Origin: Herbaspirillum sp. alder98
GTDB lineage: Bacteria > Pseudomonadota > Gammaproteobacteria > Burkholderiales > Burkholderiaceae_D
Assembly (NCBI RefSeq): GCF_020179755.1
Contig: NZ_JAIUCY010000002.1
Span: forward strand, 620,001-684,000
Direction: 5' to 3'
Length of the DNA stretch: 64,000 nt
Of the stretch, positions 36,404 through 45,664 are shown piece after piece; the first letter of the stretch is position 1, and every line of letters begins with the position of its first letter. The notes under the pieces are model-generated. The model saw only the letters and a list, made by a program, of their open reading frames with translations, was not told the DNA's origin and searched no databases. The position numbers and the translations under genes are program-made.

Positions 36404-39400
36404 GTTGGATGCGCCTGATCCTGCTGCCGCTGCTGATCCTCGCCAGCGGCCTGGGCGTGACCTGGATCGCCTGGGACCACGAACGTGATGCCTCCGACAA
36501 GGAAGTGCATGCCCAGTTTGCCTTTGCCCTGCGCGAGACGGTCAGCCGCATCGAGCAGCGCATGGCCTCCTACGAACAGATGCTGCACGGCGTGCAGGGC
36601 CTGATCGCCGCCACCGGCCGCATCGACCGCCAGAACTTCCACGACTACGTCAACGCGCTCAACCTGGACGCCAACTTCTCGGGCATCCAGGCCATCTGCG
36701 TCGAAGAATGGGTGCCGCCGTCGGCGCTCGATGCCCACATCGCCCGCCTGCGCGCGCAAGGCATGGCCAACTACGAGATACGGCCGTCCGGCCTGCGCGA
36801 CGGCTATGCGCCGATGGTCTTGCTGGAACCGTACATCGGGCGCAACCGGATCGCCTTCGGCTTCGACCACTGGTCGGACCCGATCCGCCGCCGCGCCATG
36901 GAAAAGGCGCGCGACTCGGGCATGGCGGCGATCTCGGGCAAGATCACGCTGGATCTCGACAACGGTCGCCAGACCGAACCCGCGTTCCTGATGTTCCTGC
37001 CGGTGTATGAGCGCGGCAAGCCGCAGGGCACCATTGCCGAACGCCGGGCCAGCCTGATCGGTTGGGTGCATGCGGTGTTTCGCATGAATGACGTGATCGC
37101 CAGCCTGTATGGCGAAAACACCCGGGGCATCACCTTTTCGTTGTACGACGGGGTCGAGCCGACGCCGGCGGCACTGATGTACCAGTCCCATGTCGAGCAA
37201 CTGCAAACGACGCCGGCCCGTATCAGCTCGACCGAATACCTGGTAGTATCGAATCACCACTGGACGCTGGCCATGCGTTCGCTCGACAGTTTTGGCGGCC
37301 AGTTCGGGCGCAACGCCGAACACCTGATCGCCGCCACCGGCGTGGGCATGAGCCTGACCCTGGCGCTGCTGGTGTGGCTGATGATGTCGAGCCGGGTGCG
37401 CGCGGTGCGACTGGCCCAGAAGATGACCAGCGAATTGCGCGCCAGCGAAGAACAGTTCCGCGCCATCGCCGACTGCACCGTCAACTGGGAAGTCTGGTGG
37501 GGCCTGGACGGCCGCCCGCGCTGGATCAACCATGCCGTGCGCGACTACACCGGTTTCAGCGTCGAGGAATGCCTGGCCATGCCGGACTTCATCGGCACCA
37601 TCGTGCATGGCGACGACGTCAAGCGCATCCGCGCCGAGCTGGCGCGCTGCATGGATGGCCAGAAGCGCGAAGATGTCGAGTTCCGCTGCGTGCGCAAGGA
37701 TGGTTCACTGTTCTGGCTGGCGTTGTCGTCGGCGCCCATCACCGACGCCCAGGGCACGCTGACGGGATTTCGCACCAGCAGCCGCGACATCACCGAGCGC
37801 AAGCACGTCGAGTCCGAACTGCGTATTTCTGCGGTGGCCTTCGATTCGCGCGAGGGCATGTTGATTACCGATGCGAACAGCCGCATCCTGCGGGTCAACA
37901 AGGCCTTCACCGAAATCACCGGCTATACCGCCGAAGAAATCATCGGCAAGCATCCCAAGATGTTGCGCTCGGACCGTCACGGACCGGCCTTCTTCCAGGA
38001 GATGCGCGAAAGCGTGCGCCGGTTCGGCAAGTGGCAAGGCGAGATCTGGGACCGCCGCAAGAACGGCGAGGTCTATCCGGAATGGCTGACCATCTCGGCG
38101 GTCAAGAACAAGGACGGCGTCGTTACCCACTTCGTCAGCACCCACCATGACATCAGCGATCGCAAGCTGGCCGAGGAACGCATCCGAGAACTAGCCTTCT
38201 TCGACGCCCTCACCCGCCTGCCCAACCGCACCCTGCTGCTGGACCGTCTCAAGCAGGCCATTGCGCTGTCGGCCCGCAGCAAGACCTGCGGTGCGCTGCT
38301 GTTCATCGACCTGGACCATTTCAAGACCCTCAACGACACCGTCGGCCACGAAAAGGGCGACTTGCTGCTCAAGCAGGTCGCACAACGGCTGGCCGCTGCC
38401 GTGCGCGATAACGACACGGTGGCGCGGGTCGGCGGCGACGAATTCGTGGTGGTGCTGGAAAACCTGAACGAGCATCCGCAGGAAGCGGCCAACCAGACCA
38501 AGGCCGTGGGCGAGAAGATCCTGGCCTCGCTGGGCGAGACCTACCAGCTCGAGGAAGTCGAGTACCGCACCACCGCCAGCGTCGGCGCCACCATCTTCCA
38601 GGCCCGCCAGGCATCCGTGGACGAACTGATGAAACAGGCCGACCTGGCCATGTACAAGGCCAAGGAAACCGGCCGCAACGCGCTGCGCTTCTTCGATCCG
38701 GCGATGCAGACCGTGGTGCTGGAACGCGCCGCCCTGGAAGCCGGCCTGCGCAAGGCCATCGAAGGCGGCCAGTTGCTGCTGCACTACCAGGCGCAGGTGG
38801 TCGAGGGCGGTCGCGTGATCGGCGCCGAAGTGCTGGTGCGCTGGCAGCATCCGCAGCGCGGCATGGTGCCGCCGGGCGACTTCATCCCGCTGGCCGAAGA
38901 AACCGGCCTGATCCTGTCGCTGGGCAACTGGGTGCTGGAAACCGCCTGCACCCAGCTGGCGCTGTGGGCGCGCCAGCTGCATACCGAGCATCTGGTGATT
39001 GCGGTCAACGTCAGCGCGCACCAGTTCCGCCAGGTCGATTTCGTGCAGACGGTGCTGAACGCCATCGAGCGGACCGGCGCCAATCCGCGCCGTCTCAAGC
39101 TGGAATTGACCGAGAGCCTGCTGGTGGACAATGTCGAAGACATCATCCAGAAGATGTTCGCGCTCAAGGCCTATGGCGTAGAGTTCTCGCTGGACGATTT
39201 CGGCATCGGTTATTCGTCGCTGTCCTACCTCAAGCGGCTGCCGCTGAATCAGCTTAAAATCGACCAGTCGTTCGTGCGCGATGTGCTGATCGACCCCAAC
39301 GACGCCTCGATTGCCAAGACCATCGTGACGCTGGCCCAGAGCCTGGGCCTGGGCGTCATTGCCGAGGGGGTGGAAACCGATGCCCAGCGCAGCTTCCTGG

Positions 39401-39510
39401 CCGATGCCGGGTGCCACGCTTACCAGGGTTATTTCTTCTGCCGCCCGGTCGAGGTAGGGGCTTTCGAAAAATTCGCGCAGGAATTCGATCCCCGATTCAC
39501 GCCCGCATAG
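36400..39510 (+). CDS. CHASE-PAS-PAS-GGDEF-EAL membrane c-di-GMP enzyme
   Basis: A 1036-residue inner-membrane receptor. TM1 is LILLPLLILASGLGVTWIAW (about 5-25), then a periplasmic CHASE domain (about 40-300, with YEQMLHGVQGLIAATGRIDR), and TM2 at about 310-333. Two PAS domains follow (about 345-465 and 470-600). GGDEF is intact (VGGDEFVVVL, about 678-682) with an RDND I-site. The EAL domain (about 780-1030) has EVLVRW at the signature and DDFGIGYSSLSYL in loop 6, so hydrolysis is plausible too. The GTG start at 36400 overlaps the upstream stop (GTGA), indicating coupling to the binding protein. Confidence 0.94.
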   Translation: MSWMRLILLPLLILASGLGVTWIAWDHERDASDKEVHAQFAFALRETVSRIEQRMASYEQMLHGVQGLIAATGRIDRQNFHDYVNALNLDANFSGIQAICVEEWVPPSALDAHIARLRAQGMANYEIRPSGLRDGYAPMVLLEPYIGRNRIAFGFDHWSDPIRRRAMEKARDSGMAAISGKITLDLDNGRQTEPAFLMFLPVYERGKPQGTIAERRASLIGWVHAVFRMNDVIASLYGENTRGITFSLYDGVEPTPAALMYQSHVEQLQTTPARISSTEYLVVSNHHWTLAMRSLDSFGGQFGRNAEHLIAATGVGMSLTLALLVWLMMSSRVRAVRLAQKMTSELRASEEQFRAIADCTVNWEVWWGLDGRPRWINHAVRDYTGFSVEECLAMPDFIGTIVHGDDVKRIRAELARCMDGQKREDVEFRCVRKDGSLFWLALSSAPITDAQGTLTGFRTSSRDITERKHVESELRISAVAFDSREGMLITDANSRILRVNKAFTEITGYTAEEIIGKHPKMLRSDRHGPAFFQEMRESVRRFGKWQGEIWDRRKNGEVYPEWLTISAVKNKDGVVTHFVSTHHDISDRKLAEERIRELAFFDALTRLPNRTLLLDRLKQAIALSARSKTCGALLFIDLDHFKTLNDTVGHEKGDLLLKQVAQRLAAAVRDNDTVARVGGDEFVVVLENLNEHPQEAANQTKAVGEKILASLGETYQLEEVEYRTTASVGATIFQARQASVDELMKQADLAMYKAKETGRNALRFFDPAMQTVVLERAALEAGLRKAIEGGQLLLHYQAQVVEGGRVIGAEVLVRWQHPQRGMVPPGDFIPLAEETGLILSLGNWVLETACTQLALWARQLHTEHLVIAVNVSAHQFRQVDFVQTVLNAIERTGANPRRLKLELTESLLVDNVEDIIQKMFALKAYGVEFSLDDFGIGYSSLSYLKRLPLNQLKIDQSFVRDVLIDPNDASIAKTIVTLAQSLGLGVIAEGVETDAQRSFLADAGCHAYQGYFFCRPVEVGAFEKFAQEFDPRFTPA

Positions 39511-39521
39511 GACCCAAGCAC

Positions 39522-40211
39522 ATGACCGATATCGCCAACAAATGGCCCGCCAAGCACCCTGAGCTCCTCCAGCTGTATTCGCTGCCCACGCCCAATGGCG
39601 TGAAGGTGTCGATCATGCTGGAAGAAATCGGCCTGCCTTACGAAGCGCACCTGGTCAGCTTCGAGACCAACGACCAGATGTCGCCTGAATTCCTGTCGCT
39701 CAACCCGAACAACAAGATCCCCGCCATCGTCGACCCCGACGGCCCTGGCGGCCAGCCGCTGCCGCTGTTCGAGTCCGGCGCGATCCTGCTCTACCTGGCC
39801 GAGAAGAGCGGCAAGTTCCTGCCGCAGGACGCCGCTGCCCGCTACCAGGTGATCCAGTGGGTGATGTTCCAGATGGGCGGCGTGGGCCCGATGTTCGGCC
39901 AGCTGGGTTTCTTCCACCGCTTCGCCGGCAAGGACTACGAAGACAAGCGTCCACGCGACCGTTACGTCAACGAATCCAAGCGCCTGCTGGGGGTGATCGA
40001 CAAGCAACTGTCGCAGCACCAGTGGCTGGCCGGCGACGAATACAGCATCGCCGACATCGCCACCTTCCCGTGGATCCGTAACCTGGTCGGCTTTTACGAA
40101 GCCGGCGACCTGGTCGGCTTCAAGGACTTCCCCCATGTCGCCCGTGCGCTGGAGGCCTTCGTGGCCCGCCCGGCGGTGGCGCGTGGCCTGAATATTCCGG
40201 CCCGGGGCTGA
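39522..40211 (+). CDS. Glutathione S-transferase, Nu-class (YfcG/YghU-like)
   Basis: A 229-residue thioredoxin-fold GST. The N-terminal domain has LQLYSLPTPNGVKVSIMLEE, with the TPNG motif of Nu-class enzymes, NPNNKIPAIVDPDGP (cis-Pro) and LFESGAILLYLAEKSG (the E-S that binds the gamma-Glu). The C-terminal helical domain has EYSIADIATFPWIRNL. YfcG and YghU act as disulfide-bond reductases with glutathione. It starts 11 bases after the GGDEF-EAL gene and its stop overlaps the esterase start, but functional linkage is not obvious. Confidence 0.93.
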   Translation: MTDIANKWPAKHPELLQLYSLPTPNGVKVSIMLEEIGLPYEAHLVSFETNDQMSPEFLSLNPNNKIPAIVDPDGPGGQPLPLFESGAILLYLAEKSGKFLPQDAAARYQVIQWVMFQMGGVGPMFGQLGFFHRFAGKDYEDKRPRDRYVNESKRLLGVIDKQLSQHQWLAGDEYSIADIATFPWIRNLVGFYEAGDLVGFKDFPHVARALEAFVARPAVARGLNIPARG

Positions 40212-41305
40212 TGTCGGTGTCGGCCCGTTTTCCTGTCGTCCCGGCGCCGGCCGGGAGCCAGCGTCTTCGTTCCGCTGCCGCAAGAACATTCACCCACATC
40301 ATGCTGGGGGCGGCGCTGCTGAGCGGCATGGCATCGGCGCCCGCCGCCGACCTGTCGCTCAAGACCATGCGCGTGGGCCCGTTGTCGCGCGCCTACTTCT
40401 CCGAGCGGGCCGGCCACGCCGTGCCGCTGCCGCTGATCATCGCGCTGCATGGCGGCGGCTCCAACGGTTCGATGCTGGCGCGCTCCACCGGCCTGGCCGA
40501 GATCGGCGAAGCTGCCGGCTACATGGTGGTATTTCCCAACGGCACCGGCCCGGCCATCGATGCGCGCACCTGGAATTCGGGCGGTTGCTGCGGTTATGCC
40601 CAGTTGCACAAGGTGGACGACGTGGCCTTCATCCGGGCGCTGATCGACAAGCTGGTGGCCGATGGCCAGGTCGACCGCTCGCGGGTGTTCGTGGCCGGCC
40701 TGTCCAATGGCGGCATGATGGCTTACCGGTTGGCGGCCGAAGCACCCGAGTTGTTCAAGGCGGTGGCGGTGGTCAGCGCGGTGCTCGATACGGCGCCGGA
40801 ATCGATCGTCAAGGGCATGCCGGTGATCCATATCCACGGCAGCGAAGACCCGTTCATTCCCTTCCTGGGCGGGGTCGGCCCGCGCGAAGCAACGCAGACG
40901 CCGCGCCTGTCGGTAGCGCGTACCGTCGAGGCCTGGGTCAAGGCCAATGGCGCCGACCCACGGCCCGAGCTGAGCGAGATTGCCGACAACGTGGGCGATG
41001 GCACCTCGGTACGGCAGTACACCTATCACAGCAAGACCGACCCGCAGTCAGTGGTGCTGGTCGAGATCAAGGGCGGCGGCCATAACTGGCCGGGCACCAC
41101 GACGCCGATGGTCAACGCCGGACGCGCCTCGCGCAACCTGAACGCTTCGCGCACCATCGTCGAGTTCTTCGATGCCCACGGCGGTGCGGCTCCGGCCGCA
41201 TCGGCCGCCGCTGAGGGCGATACCAGCGGCCTGCCGCCGGGCGCCACGCCACTCCCCAGCAATCCGCCGCCGGCCCAGCCTGGCGCGCTCCCTGCCCCCC
41301 GTTGA
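40211..41305 (+). CDS. Secreted LpqC/PHB-depolymerase-like esterase
   Basis: A 364-residue predicted exported alpha/beta hydrolase. A basic N-region and the hydrophobic IMLGAALLSGMASAPAAA-like segment (about 30-48) form the signal. PLIIALHGGGSNGSMLARST carries the oxyanion strand, GLSNGGMMAYRLAAE the nucleophile (Ser about 176), and GGGHNWPG the catalytic His. This is the esterase_phb group (LpqC, feruloyl esterase D, PHB depolymerase). A Pro/Ala-rich tail of about 40 residues follows, perhaps a wall or surface linker. Its ATG overlaps the GST stop (40211). Confidence 0.88.
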   Translation: MSVSARFPVVPAPAGSQRLRSAAARTFTHIMLGAALLSGMASAPAADLSLKTMRVGPLSRAYFSERAGHAVPLPLIIALHGGGSNGSMLARSTGLAEIGEAAGYMVVFPNGTGPAIDARTWNSGGCCGYAQLHKVDDVAFIRALIDKLVADGQVDRSRVFVAGLSNGGMMAYRLAAEAPELFKAVAVVSAVLDTAPESIVKGMPVIHIHGSEDPFIPFLGGVGPREATQTPRLSVARTVEAWVKANGADPRPELSEIADNVGDGTSVRQYTYHSKTDPQSVVLVEIKGGGHNWPGTTTPMVNAGRASRNLNASRTIVEFFDAHGGAAPAASAAAEGDTSGLPPGATPLPSNPPPAQPGALPAPR

Positions 41306-41315
41306 ATCCATCGCC

Positions 41316-41477
41316 ATGACAATGAAAAGACTCATCACCAGCATCCTGATCGCGGTCGTGTTGTACTTCCTGCTGCCCTTCATCACCAAGTTCATTCCGC
41401 AATACCGGCTGGCCGTGTATTGCATCACTGCGGGCATCGTGTCGTTTGCCATCTCGGCACTGATGGAAAAGGTCTAA
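41316..41477 (+). CDS. Small membrane protein of unknown function
   Basis: A 53-residue protein with two hydrophobic segments: ITSILIAVVLYFLLPFI and LAVYCITAGIVSFAISAL. ATG at 41316 and a second ATG two codons later are both possible. It lies 10 bases after the esterase stop and ends before a bidirectional terminator, so it is a credible terminal gene of the GST-esterase transcript. No family recognised. Confidence 0.6.
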   Translation: MTMKRLITSILIAVVLYFLLPFITKFIPQYRLAVYCITAGIVSFAISALMEKV

Positions 41478-41500
41478 AAGGTCTGATCCTCGCCGACGTA

Positions 41501-41538
41501 AAAACGGCCGCCAGCGCGTTGCGTTGGCGGCCGTTTTT
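41501..41538. terminator. Bidirectional terminator
   Basis: AAAACGGCCGCCA (41501-41513) pairs with TGGCGGCCGTTTT (from 41525), with an 11-base loop; A and T tracts flank both sides. It serves the convergent small-membrane-protein gene and the YXWXP-repeat gene. Confidence 0.85.
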
Positions 41539-41551
41539 CATCTGCCCGCGA

Positions 41552-41974
41552 TCAGCGGCAGTCGCCACGGCGTTCGTGGCCTGGCGGGCAATGGCGCGGA
41601 CCATGTCCGCGGCCCCGATCACGCCCATGCTCGCGGCCGTGGTCACGATGACGCGCCTGTGGCGGCGGGCCGCCGCGCCAGCCGCCGCGATCCAGCTGCC
41701 AGCCCTGCGGGCCTTCACGCCACTGTGGACGCGCATAGGCGTAGCCGGGACGTTCGCGCACCCAGCGCCCGCCGCGCCAGGCATGCGCATGACCGTTCCA
41801 GTCCCAGTAACCCGGGACCCAGACGTAACCGTGGCGCGGTGGCGGCCGGCGCTCGGCACGCGGTGGCGGCGGCGGCGAGCCGATATTGATATTGACCGAA
41901 ACCTGCGCCTGGGCGACAGGAGCGAACGCTGCAGCGGACGCTGACAGCAACAGGGCGAGTATTATTTTTTTCAT
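41552..41974 (-). CDS. Exported YXWXPGXW-repeat protein
   Basis: A 140-residue predicted periplasmic or outer-envelope protein. The signal peptide is ILALLLSASAAAFAPVAQAQ with cleavage near AQA (residue 23). The mature part contains the YVWVPGYW motif and a chain of W-rich partner segments (WRGGRWVRERPGY, WQLDRGGW), fitting the small YXWXPGXW/WXXGXW family of unknown function. The tail is His/Arg/Gly-rich (HRDHGREHGRDRGRG). The start at 41974 is the ATG next to the signal; its ribosome-binding site is weak. Confidence 0.82.
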   Translation of the reverse strand: MKKIILALLLSASAAAFAPVAQAQVSVNINIGSPPPPPRAERRPPPRHGYVWVPGYWDWNGHAHAWRGGRWVRERPGYAYARPQWREGPQGWQLDRGGWRGGPPPQARHRDHGREHGRDRGRGHGPRHCPPGHERRGDCR

Positions 41975-42120
41975 GACGATGGAAATACGTGAAGAACGAG
42001 GGACGGCCGTCAGACGGTGGATGCGGCAATGCAGTTCCCGCAGACCCTGCATTGCCGCGTGACAATAACACCGTTCGCCCCTCTCTGCAGCGCCCCCTCC
42101 CGCCGCCTCCCTCGCCCGGC

Positions 42121-43383
42121 TCATTCGTACTTGCGCGCATCCTCGATCACCCGACCGTCATTGGGCAAGCCACCCGGCGCCACCAGCAGCACCTCGCCGC
42201 GCAACTTGGTGACCTCGCGCAGCGTGGCGGCCAATGCGCTCACGTCAAAACCCGGATTGGCGGCATCACCGACCTCGCAATGCAACGTCATGACGTCATT
42301 GGCCATCTCGCCGCTGACCACCAGCCGCGCGCGAAGCACCTCGCCGTGCCGGCGCAGCACCTCGGCCACCTGCGCCGGATGCACGAACATGCCGCGCACC
42401 TTGGTGGTCTGGTCGGCGCGTCCCATCCACCCCTTGATGCGGGTATTGGTGCGCCCGCATGGCGAGCGGCCTTCGATGATCGCCGACAGGTCACCGGTGC
42501 CGAAGCGCAGCAGCGGATAGTCGTGATTGAAGGAGGTCACCACCACCTCGCCGACCTCGCCCGCCGGCACCGGGTCGCCGGTGCCGGGTCGTACGATTTC
42601 AAGGATCAATTCTTCATCCAGCAGCATGCCCGGATTGACCACCCCATCGGTGGCGGTTTCATAGGCGATGTTGCCGATATCGGCCGAGGCATACAGCTGC
42701 AGCACCAGCGGTACGCCGTGGGCGTGAAACCAGCTGCGCAGGGATGGCGGCAGTGCCTCGGCGCTCAGCAAGGCGCGACGCACGCTGGAGATATCGGCGC
42801 CCATTTCGAGCGCCTTCTCGATGATGATGCGCAGGAACGATGGCGTGCCCACGTAGGCATCGGGACGCAGCGCCGTCATCGCGTGGACCTGCAATTCGGT
42901 CTGGCCGATGCCGGCCGGGATCACCGCGCATCCCAGTCGGGCGGCAGCGCCTTCGACCATGAAAGCGGCCGGCGTGAAATGATAGGCGAAGCAGTTCTGC
43001 ACGATATGCCCGGGGCGCAGGCCCAGCGCATGCATCGGACTGGAAAAACGCCACCAGTCGGCGCTGTGCCCTTCCGGATCGTAGATCGGCCCGGGCGAGA
43101 CGAACAGGCGCCGCAGTTGCCGGGTCGGCGTGGTGTTGAGCCCGCCGAAGGGCGACTCGAGACTCTGCAACTCCTTGAGGTCGGACTTGCGCGTCACCGG
43201 CAGGTGCGCCAGGTCATCGCGCGAGCGCACCGCTGCCGCATCGACGCCTTGCAGGATGCGGGCCCAGCCGGGCGCGCCCTGCGCCCGCCGCAGCAGCTCC
43301 GGCAGGCGCTGCATCAGTTGCTGCTCGCGCTGTTGCGGGTCGCGGGTCTCGAGCGCGTCCAGGCTCTGTTGGATATCAGGCAT
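42121..43383 (-). CDS. Phenylacetate-CoA ligase-like AMP-forming ligase
   Basis: A 420-residue adenylate-forming enzyme of the PaaK group. Blocks: LPVTRKSDLKELQ (residues about 60-72), the core region LRRLFVSPGPIYDPEG in place of the usual SSGTTGKP loop, YGTPS-like VGTPSFLRIIIEKALEMGAD, LYASADIGNIAYE (usual Y-G-x-TE position altered) and RTGDLS-like FGTGDLSAI. The usual Ser/Thr-rich phosphate loop appears degenerate (SPGPI), which is often seen in PaaK relatives of uncertain activity. It is the last gene of a seven-gene transport operon, 12 bases after livF. Confidence 0.85.
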   Translation of the reverse strand: MPDIQQSLDALETRDPQQREQQLMQRLPELLRRAQGAPGWARILQGVDAAAVRSRDDLAHLPVTRKSDLKELQSLESPFGGLNTTPTRQLRRLFVSPGPIYDPEGHSADWWRFSSPMHALGLRPGHIVQNCFAYHFTPAAFMVEGAAARLGCAVIPAGIGQTELQVHAMTALRPDAYVGTPSFLRIIIEKALEMGADISSVRRALLSAEALPPSLRSWFHAHGVPLVLQLYASADIGNIAYETATDGVVNPGMLLDEELILEIVRPGTGDPVPAGEVGEVVVTSFNHDYPLLRFGTGDLSAIIEGRSPCGRTNTRIKGWMGRADQTTKVRGMFVHPAQVAEVLRRHGEVLRARLVVSGEMANDVMTLHCEVGDAANPGFDVSALAATLREVTKLRGEVLLVAPGGLPNDGRVIEDARKYE

Positions 43384-43395
43384 GGCGGCTCCCGT

Positions 43396-44199
43396 TCAGG
43401 CCAGCCAGCGCTTGCGGCGGCGATAAAACTTCATGTCGCGAAAATTGCGACGCCCGGCCCCCGACACCCCCAGGTAAAACTCCTTGACGTCTTCATTGGC
43501 CGCCAGCGTGGCCGCCTCGCCCTCCATCACCACCCGGCCATTCTCGAGGATGTAGCCGAAATCGGCATGCCGCAACGCCACCATGGTGTTCTGCTCGGCC
43601 AGCAGGAACGACACCTTTTCGCGCGCGTTGAGGTCCTTGACGATGGCGAAAATCTCTTCGACGATCTGCGGCGCCAGCCCCATCGAGGGTTCGTCCAGCA
43701 GGATCATCGAGGGCTTGGCCATCATGGCGCGGCCGATCGCGGTCATCTGCTGCTCGCCGCCCGAGGTATAGCCCGATTGCGACTTGCGCCGCACCTTCAG
43801 GCGCGGAAAGTAATCGTAGATCTTTTCCAGTTCCTGGCGCGTCTCGCCCGCGCTGATGCCGCGCGTATAGGCCCCGGTCAGCAGGTTCTCTTCGACCGTG
43901 AGGTGGCCGAAGCAGTGCCGCCCTTCCATCACCTGGATCACCCCGCGCCGCACCAGGTCGTTGGGCGTCAGGCTGTCGACCCGCTCGCCGCGATAGGCGA
44001 TCGAGCCCTTGGTGACGTCGCCGCGCTCGGCCCGCAGCAGGTTGGAGATGGCCTTCAGCGTGGTGCTCTTGCCGGCACCGTTGGCCCCCAGGAGGGCCAC
44101 GATGCTGCCCTCGGGCACCTCCAGCGAGACCCCTTTCAGGACCAGGATCACGTGGTCGTAGATAACTTCGATATTGTTGATCGACAGTGCATGGCTCAT
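43396..44199 (-). CDS. livF: Branched-chain-type ABC transporter ATP-binding protein LivF
   Basis: A 267-residue ATPase of the HAAT importer family. Walker A GANGAGKSTTLKAISNLL, signature YTSGGEQQMTAIGRAMM (variant of LSGGQ: SGGEQ), Walker B MILLDEPSMGLAP, and an H-loop-like LLAEQN. The start at 44199 (MSHALSI) has GAAGG ten bases upstream; ATG at 44208 is an alternative. The C-terminal extension (KEFYLGVSGAGRRNFRDMKF) is a little longer than in typical LivF. Confidence 0.93.
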   Translation of the reverse strand: MSHALSINNIEVIYDHVILVLKGVSLEVPEGSIVALLGANGAGKSTTLKAISNLLRAERGDVTKGSIAYRGERVDSLTPNDLVRRGVIQVMEGRHCFGHLTVEENLLTGAYTRGISAGETRQELEKIYDYFPRLKVRRKSQSGYTSGGEQQMTAIGRAMMAKPSMILLDEPSMGLAPQIVEEIFAIVKDLNAREKVSFLLAEQNTMVALRHADFGYILENGRVVMEGEAATLAANEDVKEFYLGVSGAGRRNFRDMKFYRRRKRWLA

Positions 44200-44267
44200 G
44201 TCGGGCATACCTTCAAAAAAGCGCCGGCGGCGGTTGGGAGACGTGCAATACCGCCGGCGCAAAGCGC

Positions 44268-45590
44268 CTACTTCATGCAGGCAGGAGTAATGCCTTTTTC
44301 CTTCGCATAGCGCGCCGCCGAGGCCTTGAACAGCGGGTGGATCAGGTTCTTGTTACCCTCGATCCAGTCCGACACCAGCACCCACTTGGCGCCATCCCAT
44401 TGCTGGATCTTGACCTTGCCCGAGCCCTCGTGGTTGTCGCACGAGGTCTTGATCTCGGGCAGCAGGCCGGACGCGCCCAGTTGCTTCAGGCGGGCGTCGG
44501 TGATGTTGAGGTTTTCCAGGCCCCAGCGCACCTGCTCGCCGCTCATCACCTTTCCCTTGCCGAACTTGTCCTGGGCCGTGCGCACCGCTTCGACGGTGGC
44601 GATGGCCGCCGAGACGCCACGGTTGTAGAGAATCGAACCGAGCTTGTTCTTGTCCTGCATGTTGCCGCGCCCGGCGCCGTAGACCACCTTCTCGATGTCG
44701 GCAATCACCGGCACGTCGCGACCGGCCACGTTCCAGGTGGCCGACAGGTAGCCCTTGGCAGCGTCGCCGGCAGGCACCGTGTCTTCTTCCGAACCGGCCC
44801 ACCAGGAACCGATGATCTTGTCGCGCGCGAAGCCCACCTTCTGCGCCGCCTTCAGCGCGGTCTGGTTCATCACGCCCCAGCCCCAGAAGATCACGTAGTC
44901 GGGATTTTCCTGGCGAATGCGCAGCCATTGCGCGCCCTGCTCGTTGCCGGGGTGCGCCACCGGAATCTCGACCAGCTTGAACTTGCCGATGCTCGATTCG
45001 GCCTGCAAGGCCACGATCGGCTCCTTGCCGTAGGCCGAGTCGTGATACAGGAACACGATCTTCTTGCCCGCCAGCGAACCGTTGTTCTTGCCGGCCAGGT
45101 ACTTGACGATGGCCGAGACCTGCATCTGATAGGTCGTCACCAGCGGGAAGGCATAGGGAAACACCGAGCCGTCCACCGCGTCGGTGCGACCGTAGCCGAT
45201 CATCAGCAGCGGCACCTTGTCCTCGGCGGTCTTGTCGATCAGCGCATAGGAGATGCCGGTGGCCATCGGGTTGATGGCCGTGCCGCGGGTCACGGGGTTC
45301 TTGTTCTTCATGCGCTCGTAGCATTCGACGCCCTTGGCGTTGTTGTACTCGGTCTCGCATTCTTCCCAGGACAGCTTGACGCCACCCACGCCGTTGTCCT
45401 TGAGGTTGATGTAGTTCAGGTAGTCGACGTAGCCGCCGTAGTAGGACTGGCCATTGGTGCCATAGGGGCCGACCCGGTAACTGGGAATGGCGATGAACTG
45501 CTCGTTGCTTTGCGCCGCCGCCGGCGGCACTGCCGATAGCAGGCTGGCGGCAGCGGCGGCTGCCAGCATCAGGTGTTTCATGCGCTTCAT
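44268..45590 (-). CDS. livK: ABC transporter substrate-binding protein (LivK-like)
   Basis: A 440-residue periplasmic binding protein, type 1 fold (Peripla_BP_6). Signal peptide MKHLMLAAAAAASLLSAVPP with cleavage at AAAQ. The body contains NGQSYYGGYVDYLNYINLKD, VGGVKLSWEECETEYNNAKG, and IVFLYHDSAYGKEPIVALQA. It is larger than classical leucine-binding proteins (about 345 residues mature) and matches the variant that accompanies CoA-ligase-linked transporters. Two CoA ligases in the same operon argue for an aromatic or medium/long carboxylic acid as ligand rather than an amino acid. Confidence 0.9.
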   Translation of the reverse strand: MKRMKHLMLAAAAAASLLSAVPPAAAQSNEQFIAIPSYRVGPYGTNGQSYYGGYVDYLNYINLKDNGVGGVKLSWEECETEYNNAKGVECYERMKNKNPVTRGTAINPMATGISYALIDKTAEDKVPLLMIGYGRTDAVDGSVFPYAFPLVTTYQMQVSAIVKYLAGKNNGSLAGKKIVFLYHDSAYGKEPIVALQAESSIGKFKLVEIPVAHPGNEQGAQWLRIRQENPDYVIFWGWGVMNQTALKAAQKVGFARDKIIGSWWAGSEEDTVPAGDAAKGYLSATWNVAGRDVPVIADIEKVVYGAGRGNMQDKNKLGSILYNRGVSAAIATVEAVRTAQDKFGKGKVMSGEQVRWGLENLNITDARLKQLGASGLLPEIKTSCDNHEGSGKVKIQQWDGAKWVLVSDWIEGNKNLIHPLFKASAARYAKEKGITPACMK

Positions 45591-45664
45591 GGTCTCGTCT
45601 CCTTGGTATTGTCGTTGCCGACTTATGGTGTGCCGGGAACCCCGGCGGTACGACCGCTGCTGAC

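Noticed and set aside
36172..37608. 478-codon minus-strand frame opposite the CHASE domain
   Set aside because: Shadow of the receptor gene; no ribosome-binding site or recognisable domain.
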